Assembly (NCBI GenBank): GCA_021791715.1
Contig: JAJYWB010000006.1
Location: 59,594-123,593 of the forward strand
Length of the DNA stretch: 64,000 nucleotides
Direction of reading: 5' to 3'
Origin: Planctomycetota bacterium
GTDB taxonomy: Bacteria; Planctomycetota; Planctomycetia; Isosphaerales; Isosphaeraceae
Of this stretch, positions 1 through 7,361 are shown piece after piece. The position numbers and the translations under genes are program-made. Under the pieces are notes generated by a model, which worked only from the letters and a program-made list of their open reading frames with translations, was not told the origin of the DNA and searched no databases. How positions within the stretch are numbered: the first letter of the stretch is position 1; each line of letters opens with the position of its first letter.

Positions 1-1
1 C

Positions 2-175
2 GCGATGAAACCGTTCGGCAGCCGCTACTACGACCGTAAACAAGGCAAGAACACGCTTCCCCAAAGCGTCTTCACCCACCGCGAACAGTTCCACAACGGC
101 AAACTCTACACCTACCGCCATCCTGGAATCGTCATCCCCTCGACGATGCAATACGGATCGTATTTCAATCCGTAA
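2..175 (+). CDS. C-terminal end of an unidentified protein (partial)
   Basis: An open frame enters from the left edge and ends at a TAA at 173-175. It gives the last 57 residues of a protein, rich in Tyr, His and basic residues and ending in GSYFNP. The frame has the same codon character as its neighbours, so it is probably the real end of a gene. I do not recognise a family from this piece. Confidence 0.5.
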   Translation, partial: AMKPFGSRYYDRKQGKNTLPQSVFTHREQFHNGKLYTYRHPGIVIPSTMQYGSYFNP

Positions 176-397
176 TCGATCTGATGAATCAACATCCGCG
201 TGTTTCCTCACGACGAGCCGGCGATTTCTCAACCGAGATTTCGCCGGCTTGTCCCGCTTCGAAAAACACCGCGCGAAGACGTCGTCCCGCGGTCGCCCGG
301 AACCATTCCTTCGTATTCCCGATCGACTCGCGCTTTCCCGCGATCTAAAATCAATTATGGCGGTTTCGTTCCGGTACGTAAGAATAAGATAATTCAA

Positions 398-1072
398 ATG
401 AAAAACTTTAACTTGTCTGAATTCGACACGAAATGGGTTTATCGAACTTTCGCGTGCTGCGCGATCGCGATCGCGAGCGGACCCCAACCCCCCTCCCCCG
501 CCTTGTTTCGCGTCGACGCTCAGTTATCGCCCCCGTCGGGCGACGAGTTCGAGCGAATCGCCGCCGCCGACGACCCCGCGGCCCAAAAGCCGAGCGACGA
601 TCAACCCGACAAAAAATCAAACGACGACTCGAAACCGGGAGTCGGCGATGACGACTCTCAAGAAATCGACGAGCTTGATAAGCGAATTGATGAATTGATC
701 AAACGCCACAACGATGTGAGACGCGACGAGGGGCTTCGTCCCCTGGTCAAAGAGAAAAAACTGTCGAAGGCCGCGGCGATCCACGCGCGCGACATGGCCG
801 ACCGGGAGACGATGTCGCACGAAGGGGGCGACGGTTCCACGCCCGCCGACCGAGTCAAAAAATGCGGCTACGAATTCCTCAGAATCGGTGAGAACATCGC
901 CTACGGGCAAACCACCACCAAAGAGGTCGTCGCCGGATGGCTCGATAGCCCGCCGCACCGGAAAAACATCCTCGGCAATTTCACCGAGATCGGAGCTTCG
1001 GTGTTCAAATCGAAGCGGGGCAAACTTTACTGGTGCGTCGAATTCGGCGTTCCCAAGCGCCGCAAGAGATGA
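398..1072 (+). CDS. Secreted CAP-domain (SCP/PR1-like) protein
   Basis: A predicted 224-residue exported protein. The frame is open from 200, but I chose the ATG at 398 because it is followed by a hydrophobic stretch that looks like a signal peptide (around CCAIAIASG). Next comes an acidic, low-complexity linker (Asp, Lys, Pro) of about 60 residues, and then a CAP domain filling the C-terminal half. CAP hallmarks are visible: HNDVRRDEGL near its start, LSKAAAIHARDMADRETMSH, IGENIAYG, and a closing PPHRKNIL block with YWCVEFG. This fits the bacterial CAP/YkwD-like family (Pfam CAP). The function of such proteins in bacteria is largely unknown. The gene is followed by a small lipoprotein gene on the same strand. 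Confidence 0.85.
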   Translation: MKNFNLSEFDTKWVYRTFACCAIAIASGPQPPSPALFRVDAQLSPPSGDEFERIAAADDPAAQKPSDDQPDKKSNDDSKPGVGDDDSQEIDELDKRIDELIKRHNDVRRDEGLRPLVKEKKLSKAAAIHARDMADRETMSHEGGDGSTPADRVKKCGYEFLRIGENIAYGQTTTKEVVAGWLDSPPHRKNILGNFTEIGASVFKSKRGKLYWCVEFGVPKRRKR

Positions 1073-1238
1073 AAATCCGTCAGCACGCTCATACCCGTCA
1101 AGGTCGAGGGGACGTTTTCCGTCCTCGCTCCAACCCGGTCGCTTCACGTCGTGTATGGTTAGGTAGATCGTCGTCGCGCGGCGGTTGCGACGATCGCGCG
1201 ACACCCATGACGAAACACCGAAAGGAAACGACTTCAAC

Positions 1239-1580
1239 ATGACCGCGAAACAACTGCATCGATACGCGTTGATACTCATCGCGATCGCGGCGGGCGCAGG
1301 CTGCCACGGAATCGAAAGGCGACAACAACTCGCGATGACCGACGCTCCGCTCACCACGACCAGCGCCGGCGGAACCGTCGTCGAATCGATCCCCGCTCAA
1401 CCCGCGACTTTTGTCGATCGACACCCGCTCCTCTGGAAACCTCGCGAATATTACGACACCACCGCGACCGGACCGATCGGCAAAACCGCCGCCGCCACGT
1501 TTGTCGGCGTGCCCGCGGGAATCCTCGGCGAACTCAAACAGATCGTCGTCGGCATTCCCCCCGCCACTCGACCTTATTAA
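1239..1580 (+). CDS. Small putative lipoprotein
   Basis: A 113-residue protein. I chose the ATG at 1239 because an AAAGGAA sequence lies about ten bases upstream and because the N-terminus then reads as a lipoprotein signal: positively charged start, hydrophobic core LILIAIAAGA and a lipobox-like AGAGC. The frame extends upstream to 1185 but that part is not signal-like. The mature part carries a short conserved-looking segment, FVDRHPLLWKPREYY, and a Gly/Ala-rich hydrophobic stretch near the C-terminus. I do not recognise the family; the role is unknown. Confidence 0.6.
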   Translation: MTAKQLHRYALILIAIAAGAGCHGIERRQQLAMTDAPLTTTSAGGTVVESIPAQPATFVDRHPLLWKPREYYDTTATGPIGKTAAATFVGVPAGILGELKQIVVGIPPATRPY

Positions 1581-1612
1581 GCGATCCGAGTCGACCCCGA
1601 CTCGCGATCGCA

Positions 1613-1644
1613 CGGGTTGTGACGCCAAGGCGTGTTTCAACCCG
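1613..1644. terminator. Hairpin downstream of the small lipoprotein gene
   Basis: CGGGTTG at 1613-1619 pairs with CAACCCG at 1638-1644. The loop contains a second short stem (ACGCC/GGCGT). There is no T run after it, so a terminator role is only a possibility. Confidence 0.3.
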
Positions 1645-1753
1645 CTACGCGACTGTGATCGCACGATTTGACTGAATCCGCCCGATCTTGCAACCGAATC
1701 TGAATGCAGGCGACGCGCCCGGAGGCGCGATCGCCCGTTCCGGAGCGGGATCC

Positions 1754-2716
1754 ATGAGAAGTCGGCATATACTCGAATCTTGCATTATTATAACCGGAGC
1801 GATCGTTTCGGCTCGGCTCGGCTCGGCGGCCTTCGCCGACGATCAAGCCCCCGAACTCGAGGCTCCGATCTCTTCACCCGCGCCCGCAGCGTCGATACCG
1901 CCCCCCAATCCCGCCGCGACGTCCGCCGCGTCCGCCTCGCGAAATCCACAGGCGCCGATGAGCCGATCCAACCGCGAAGCCGCTTCGGCTCCTCGTCGGT
2001 CGGCTGTTCTCGCGGTTCCAGGATTGGACGGAAACATTCCGGCGCCTCGGCGTTTGCCCGTCGCCGGCTTCGAACGCATCGCCCCCGACCGATCCCCCGA
2101 GCTTTCGCCGCCTCTCGATCTCAAAGAAGCCGACGAATCGTCGAACCTGCCCCTTGAACTCGAAACCGATCCCCCTGGATACGGCGGAAACCGTGATCCG
2201 TCGAGATCGTTCACCAATCCCTCGGCGCCGAGGAATTCCAACGATCGGGCGCCTCGAAATCGAACCGGCGAGGCTTCGCCGACGCGTCGCTCGTCGTCGG
2301 ATGCTCGCGCAACCAATCTTTCGCGCAATTCGAGCGTGAAAGTTACCGATCCGCCTCCTCGTCGCGGCTTTTTCGGCTTTTTCCGCCCTCAACCTCCCGT
2401 ACGAGACGCCTCGCCGATCGACCGCCGGCCGTCGGCCGTAAGCGACCCGGTGATCGATCGTAACGACGGCGTGATCGCCGTCGAACCACCGCGGTCCGAT
2501 CCCGCGACCGACGACGCGCTCAAACGACGCATCGAGCGCCAGGCGCGCGCGATCGGCGGCGATCGCATCCGCACGCTTGACGTCAAAGTGAAAGGGAAAC
2601 GCGTATTGATTCGTGCGACCGCGAATCGCTTTTGGCAACGCCGAGGCCTCCGCAACGACCTGCAAACCCTCCAGGCGCTCGCGGGACTTCAATCGCAAGT
2701 CGAAGTCGTTCCGTGA
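1754..2716 (+). CDS. Secreted Pro/Ser/Arg-rich protein with C-terminal BON-like domain
   Basis: A 320-residue protein starting at ATG 1754; the frame is open from 1688, but 1754 gives an N-terminal signal-like segment (hydrophobic ILESCIIITGAIVSARLGSA, then AFADD). Residues of about 30-240 are low complexity, rich in Pro, Ser, Arg and Asn, as expected for a disordered cell-surface linker. The last 70 residues (from DDALKRRIERQARAIG) resemble a BON-type fold: helix, then alternating strands such as LDVKVKGKRVLIRATA, then a helix and a final VEVV strand. BON domains are thought to bind phospholipid or attach proteins to the envelope. The assignment rests on this pattern only. Confidence 0.6.
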   Translation: MRSRHILESCIIITGAIVSARLGSAAFADDQAPELEAPISSPAPAASIPPPNPAATSAASASRNPQAPMSRSNREAASAPRRSAVLAVPGLDGNIPAPRRLPVAGFERIAPDRSPELSPPLDLKEADESSNLPLELETDPPGYGGNRDPSRSFTNPSAPRNSNDRAPRNRTGEASPTRRSSSDARATNLSRNSSVKVTDPPPRRGFFGFFRPQPPVRDASPIDRRPSAVSDPVIDRNDGVIAVEPPRSDPATDDALKRRIERQARAIGGDRIRTLDVKVKGKRVLIRATANRFWQRRGLRNDLQTLQALAGLQSQVEVVP

Positions 2717-2760
2717 CGGCGAAAAATCGTTCATTATTTCCAATGACGTATAAGTCTGGT

Positions 2761-3051
2761 TTGGGAGGGCGAACCTCCCGGTGAGCCTCTTTTGAAAATT
2801 CCTATTGAAATAGACTCATCGTCTGTATCTTGTGCTCGCATCTTTAGAGCGAACGGAAAGAGAGATTATACCAACGCGACGCTCAAGCGAGGGTCCGGTC
2901 AAATGATCAATCGACACGTTTAAAATTATTATTAGAAGCCGATCGATTGCGCTTCGGGTTGGTATGATCGACGCTCAGCCGCGTTAGGATTTTTTCATGC
3001 TGCGAGTGTGAATTATATCAAGACGGCTCACCGGGAGGTTCACCCTCCCAA
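2761..3051. repeat. Inverted-repeat element, copy 1 (291 bp)
   Basis: A non-coding element bounded by near-perfect 27-bp inverted ends. The left end at 2761-2787 reads TTGGGAGGGCGAACCTCCCG and continues GTGAGCC. The right end at 3025-3051 is its reverse complement with one mismatch. Each end is itself partly palindromic (GGGAGG/CCTCCC). The same ends occur at 20.2 and 63.8 kb. No open frame of note lies inside. The rest of 2717-3193 holds no recognisable gene. Confidence 0.8.
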
Positions 3052-3193
3052 TTCAAGATTCATCGTCATATTTGAAAAAATTTATTTGATTGGAATATAA
3101 ATAGTTTAATCCAACAAACCCCGACGACGCCGCTCTGATTATCCTGTTAATCCGAACCGACGTGCGAGCGAAGGATATTTGATCTTTCATCCG

Positions 3194-3778
3194 TTATCGG
3201 TTCATTCGATCGACGCTCGGTCTGTTTTTCAAGGCTAAAACCATTCGGAGATACGATCGCCTGATATAGCTTTTGAGGCCGAGTTCGGTAGCGAGATCGA
3301 CGACGGCGTGTCGGGCTTGATCGAGATCGTCTTTGGTTTCGGCGATCGTCTCGACCTCGATGAATCCGCCAAGATCTTCGACCTGATCGATCGCGCAGAT
3401 CATCTTTCGACCGTTCCAATCGAGCGGATAGACGCGTCTTTGTTTCCGAACGACGGCGACCTCTTGAAAGCCGAGACGAAGCCAAATCGTGATCATGGGA
3501 TCGAGCGCCGAGGCGCCCTGGGCGAGTTCGACCTCGATTTCCTCGCGGGTTTTAACCGCCGAGGCGAGCCTCGGTCCCTTGTAGGTGATCCAGGCGCGAT
3601 CGTTTTCGACGCGAACCCGCAGCGCCTCGTTGGTGACGGCGAAATCACGCGCAGGGTGCGATAAATAGGTATCGGACTGATCGACGGTTTCGGCGAGCGT
3701 TCCGCCGAGCGCACGAATCCGCTCTTCGACCGCCCGCGGATCTTCGACACGATACTTGCGTTCGACTTCGTAACTCAT
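3194..3778 (-). CDS. CYTH-domain protein, class IV adenylate cyclase-like (CyaB family)
   Basis: A 194-residue single-domain protein. The start ATG at 3778 gives MSYEVERKYRV, which carries the ExExK signature that opens CYTH domains. Further hallmarks are a DQSDTYL turn, ALRVR, ITYKGPR, a REEIEVEL strand, VVRKQRRVYPL and FIEVETIAE, i.e. alternating charged strands that line the triphosphate tunnel. Class IV cyclases convert ATP to cAMP; other CYTH members hydrolyse thiamine triphosphate or tripolyphosphate, so substrate cannot be read from sequence. The reading frame continues upstream to 4144 without homology. It is divergent from a histidine kinase/cyclase pair at 3987-6965, which may be coincidence or a shared cAMP theme. 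Confidence 0.8.
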   Translation of the reverse strand: MSYEVERKYRVEDPRAVEERIRALGGTLAETVDQSDTYLSHPARDFAVTNEALRVRVENDRAWITYKGPRLASAVKTREEIEVELAQGASALDPMITIWLRLGFQEVAVVRKQRRVYPLDWNGRKMICAIDQVEDLGGFIEVETIAETKDDLDQARHAVVDLATELGLKSYIRRSYLRMVLALKNRPSVDRMNR

Positions 3779-3986
3779 GAATGCGATGATAAGAAGAAAG
3801 CCCGGCCAAGTGCAACAACCAAGAGTCATCAGAGTGAGAGTGACGCGATGGACCGAACGGGTGGATGAATCCTGTTTGACGGAAATCCGCATACGGATAT
3901 CTTGAGCGAAACGATGGAATGATTTAAGCTCATTGAAGAATCGAACAACCGCGATCGGAATAATACGATATAGCCGGAGAGCCCGG

Positions 3987-5861
3987 ATGCCTCCTGAGGA
4001 AGAAGAAATTGAGCGAATCCAATCGGTCGATCGTCGTCCAACCTGCTTTTTGGCGATTCCTGAATCCCCGGATTTTGATAAAGTTCGTGAGGCGTGCTTA
4101 AGGGCTGCGGAAAAGACGAGCTTCAGAACGGAATCCGCATACACTCATGACTTATTTGAAAAGGAGAACACTTTGATTTCAAGAGCCATGAATCAAAAAC
4201 TTTACACTGAAAAGGGATGCGTTATCGCGGACATTACTTTGATGAATGCGAAGGAGATCAATCAAATCTATACGTTACCGAGCCATGACCTCCGAGTGAT
4301 TGTGATTTGTAATACAAATAGGACAGATATACCAGCTAATTCTTTAAGGTGGAATTGTGTAAGATATGACGATAGTGTCGACGGTATTAACGAAATAGAA
4401 GATCGTTTGATTTCATTTCTTTTCACGAACAGTCCATATATTCTCGCTGATTATCGTAAATCTCGTGTAAAGATCGTCTCAAATTTACAGATCAATTGGG
4501 ATTCCCTTGGACGAACAGAAGCGGAGAATCTTTGCTTCGAATTACTTTCAATGATGGGATTCCAACGCGTCGAATGGGTTAAGGAAAAACGGCCCTTCGA
4601 TATTGTCGCCGAGCTGCAGAGACAGGATCCCGATGGATTTATTTATCGTGATATCTGGATAATATCAACATGCAGGAATCCTGAATTATTAAAAGAAATT
4701 GAAACCCTAGAGGAAATTCTATATGAAATGCTCGACTTCGATCGATTTCGAAACTCTCAAATTAGTCCGCCTGAAGATCAATTCACAATACTATATATAC
4801 AAACATCTGATCAGTCAAAAGAAGCGATCGATCATATTCGTGAATTGATCAAAGAGGAGTCTAGATTACTGTTACCGGCCCAGAATAAAATCCGAATTCG
4901 AATTTGGGATCAAACTCAGCTAACTTCACTTGTTAGTCGTCACCCTAATCTTTGCAACAAATATTTCTCTGAGGATTACAGGTCTCGTTCGTCTCATCGA
5001 AAATCGTTCGAAGAAATCAACCTGGAAAACGTGAATTTGACGATTCAGCTCTCCGTGAAGAACGCCGAATTGGAGAAGGAAAAGCGATTGCGCGTATCGG
5101 CGGAACGCGACGCAATCTGGAAGGATCTCGCGTCTGTCGCAGCGCACAAACTCGGTAATCCGGTTTTCGCGATCGAAACGTTTATCGATCCGATCGAAAA
5201 ACGGATTTCTGAAAATAATCAAGCCGAAGCGATCGCGATCTTATCCGATTTCAGAGCTTCGATCGATAAAGCGAAAGATATCCTTGATCAATTCAAGCAT
5301 TTAACCACGGCTCAGAATATCAACCTCGAGCCGACTCAATTACTACCTCTCCTGGATGATTCCTGTCGCGTCGCAAAAGCACAAGGTGTGGAAATCACCA
5401 TCAAATGCGGCGAAAATATCATAATCCAAGCCGATCCAAAACGATTGGCCGAATGTTTTGATGAACTCATCAAAAACTCGTTGAGTTGGATGCAAGATTC
5501 TCCCAAAAAAATATCAATCGATGTTACCGGATCGACCGATTCGAGATCCGATGCTAACGCTTCTTCCATGAAACACCTCGTGATAATTTTTTCCGATAAC
5601 GGACCAGGAGTTCTGTCGGGTGAAAAAGAGAAGATTTTCCAGGCTTTTCATTCCAATCGCCCCGAAGGTTCCGGCTTGGGTTTGGCGTTCGTTCGCCGTA
5701 TCATTGAGGGTCACGGCGGATCGATTCAAGAAATCGGCCAACCAGGTCAAGGATGCGTGATGAGAATCAAGCTCCCAATGTTCGACGACCCTTCCGGTAA
5801 GCCACTTGTGCATTTTGAGGAACCTAAGAGTAAACCTAAGTCGAAGCGGAAGAAAAAGTAA
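3987..5861 (+). CDS. Histidine kinase with N-terminal TIR/deoxyribosyltransferase-like and Mrr-like domains
   Basis: A 624-residue soluble sensor kinase. The ATG at 3987 has GGAGAG six bases upstream; a TTG at 3933 is less likely. Residues 15-115 look like the TIR-like/nucleoside 2-deoxyribosyltransferase fold used in bacterial signalling and defence: CFLAIPESPDFDKV, then GCVIADITLMNAKEINQIYTL. Residues 170-235 resemble an Mrr-type PD-(D/E)XK domain (FELLSMMGFQRVEW, FDIVAEL) in which the usual QxK strand reads IWIISTCR, so it may be catalytically dead. A coiled coil (about 345-380) leads to the kinase: H-box with His387 (AAHKLGNPVFAIE), N-box DELIKNSL with Asn497, SDNGPGV and GSGLGLAFVRRI. 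No membrane segment is seen, so the input is cytoplasmic. Ten bases separate it from the response regulator-cyclase. The gene is AT-richer than its surroundings. Confidence 0.85.
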   Translation: MPPEEEEIERIQSVDRRPTCFLAIPESPDFDKVREACLRAAEKTSFRTESAYTHDLFEKENTLISRAMNQKLYTEKGCVIADITLMNAKEINQIYTLPSHDLRVIVICNTNRTDIPANSLRWNCVRYDDSVDGINEIEDRLISFLFTNSPYILADYRKSRVKIVSNLQINWDSLGRTEAENLCFELLSMMGFQRVEWVKEKRPFDIVAELQRQDPDGFIYRDIWIISTCRNPELLKEIETLEEILYEMLDFDRFRNSQISPPEDQFTILYIQTSDQSKEAIDHIRELIKEESRLLLPAQNKIRIRIWDQTQLTSLVSRHPNLCNKYFSEDYRSRSSHRKSFEEINLENVNLTIQLSVKNAELEKEKRLRVSAERDAIWKDLASVAAHKLGNPVFAIETFIDPIEKRISENNQAEAIAILSDFRASIDKAKDILDQFKHLTTAQNINLEPTQLLPLLDDSCRVAKAQGVEITIKCGENIIIQADPKRLAECFDELIKNSLSWMQDSPKKISIDVTGSTDSRSDANASSMKHLVIIFSDNGPGVLSGEKEKIFQAFHSNRPEGSGLGLAFVRRIIEGHGGSIQEIGQPGQGCVMRIKLPMFDDPSGKPLVHFEEPKSKPKSKRKKK

Positions 5862-5870
5862 GGATCGAAC

Positions 5871-6965
5871 ATGACGCCGAGAATCCTGATCGTCGACGAT
5901 GAAAAAGAAAACCGCGAGGCGCTTAAACTCTATCTCCAGGACGCCAATCCTGGTTGGAAGCTATACACGGCCAAGGGGCATAACGAGGGAACGTCCGTCA
6001 TCAAAAAGCAGCTCGAAAAGGACGAACCGATCGACCTCGTGCTGACCGATCTTGTTATGTCGGATGAGAGATCGGGCCTCAAACTGCTCGAATCGGCTCG
6101 CAATCTCGACCCTGAAATCATGGCGATCCTGTTCACAGCGCGAGAGCAAAGCCTCGATCGCTACGAAGCGTTTGATCGTTATGGAGCATTCGACGTCGTT
6201 GAAAAAAACATCCCTGGTAGGGTTGCGGCCAGGGAGATTAACATCAAAGCTCGCACAGCTTTAAGATATCGCGATCACACTCGGAGGATCGCGTTTCTTA
6301 GTCGCTATTTCGACCCGAGGGTTTTCGATACGATCGAGAAAGATCCTTCGGTTCTCAAACTCTCAAAGCGCACGATCACGATCTGCTTTTGGGATGTGAG
6401 AGGATTCTCCCGGTTGTGCGAAATCATGAAGGCAAGCCCCGAGCTCATCGCGGGTTTCCTGAAAGAATACGGAGATCTCGCTCAACGAATCGTCTTCAAA
6501 CACGGCGGTTTGCTCGATAAATTCATCGGCGACGGAGTGATGGCTCTTTTCGGAGTCCTCAATCACAAAGACGACGAAGGAAAGGCCGACGCGATCGCCG
6601 CGGTCAAGGCCGCGCTCGAATTCCGAACAGCATTCGAATCTCTCAGAGCCGAATGGATCGAACAATGGACATTGTACACTCCACAATCGATCGAGATCGG
6701 TTTGGGATGCGGAATTCACACGGGTGAGGCGCTCGTCGGCAATGTCGGCACCAAGAATCGCGATCAATTCACGGCGCTCGGACCCGCCGTCAATCTCGCG
6801 TCTCGGATCGAGTCTCGTTCCGAAGCGGCGCAAGTTCGCGTGTCGCAATCGACCGAATCGAGGATCCGTAAGGAATTCTTGATCGAGGAGATCGAGACTC
6901 TCAGGGATATCAAAAATATTCCAGGCGATTATACGATTTATCAGGTGATCGCTCCGCGACATTGA
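5871..6965 (+). CDS. Response regulator fused to class III adenylate/guanylate cyclase
   Basis: A 364-residue protein. Residues 1-125 form a receiver domain: Asp9/Asp10 (LIVDDEKENR), phospho-acceptor Asp60 (LVLTDLVMSD), Thr89 and Lys112. Residues of about 165-360 form a class III nucleotidyl cyclase catalytic domain: metal ligands Asp175 (CFWDVRGFS) and Asp221 (FIGDGVMALFG), Lys217, and the transition-state pair Asn308/Arg312 (VNLASRIES). The position that normally holds the adenine-selecting Asp is Pro305 (ALGPAVN), a variant also seen in other bacterial cyclases, so nucleotide specificity is uncertain. It follows the hybrid-sensor kinase by ten bases and is almost certainly its output: phosphorylation would control cyclic nucleotide synthesis. 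Confidence 0.9.
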   Translation: MTPRILIVDDEKENREALKLYLQDANPGWKLYTAKGHNEGTSVIKKQLEKDEPIDLVLTDLVMSDERSGLKLLESARNLDPEIMAILFTAREQSLDRYEAFDRYGAFDVVEKNIPGRVAAREINIKARTALRYRDHTRRIAFLSRYFDPRVFDTIEKDPSVLKLSKRTITICFWDVRGFSRLCEIMKASPELIAGFLKEYGDLAQRIVFKHGGLLDKFIGDGVMALFGVLNHKDDEGKADAIAAVKAALEFRTAFESLRAEWIEQWTLYTPQSIEIGLGCGIHTGEALVGNVGTKNRDQFTALGPAVNLASRIESRSEAAQVRVSQSTESRIRKEFLIEEIETLRDIKNIPGDYTIYQVIAPRH

Positions 6966-7061
6966 TTCATATGAACATGATATTTATTCATTGCCATGCC
7001 ATTCATCGATAATAATTCATTAATGTTCTTCCATGTTGCGTAATCGTTAAGAAGCGATTTG

Positions 7062-7158
7062 AGCGATCGCCCAGGCGCCGATTAAACTAACAATCAATAC
7101 ATATCCAAATATCTTTGGAAAAATCGCGGCCGGTGGACGATCGCGTTTGAGCGCGAGG
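7062..7158 (-). pseudogene. Remnant of a DUF2752 gene (last ~32 codons)
   Basis: This 97-bp stretch repeats 9975-10071, the 3' part of the intact DUF2752 gene, with only about five differences and in the same orientation. Read on the minus strand it still encodes IFPKIFGYVLIVSLIGAWAI in frame and reaches a stop about 15 bases beyond the duplicated block, while everything upstream of the break is missing. It is therefore the tail of a second DUF2752 copy. The rest of 6966-7361 shows no gene. Confidence 0.8.
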
Positions 7159-7361
7159 GTTACGATCGTGGATGGTCGATCGATCGATTACGAATTCGCT
7201 ATCAAACCAACGAGATCGGTCGATTCCGAAGCCGAAAGGAGGATCGTGGCGATCAAGCTCTCCACTCTCGATCGCGACGATTGACGATCGTCGTCGCGAA
7301 CATTATACTCGACCGAGGCCGAAAACTTCGTCGTTCTCCTGTAAGCCGGGGAGTCTGCGCG

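Noticed and set aside
617..1357. Minus-strand open frame of 246 codons opposite the CAP-domain gene
   Set aside because: The plus strand encodes a clear CAP domain; the antisense frame has no motifs.
3933..3986. TTG start for the histidine kinase
   Set aside because: ATG 3987 has a well-placed GGAGAG and the added residues look like non-coding translation.
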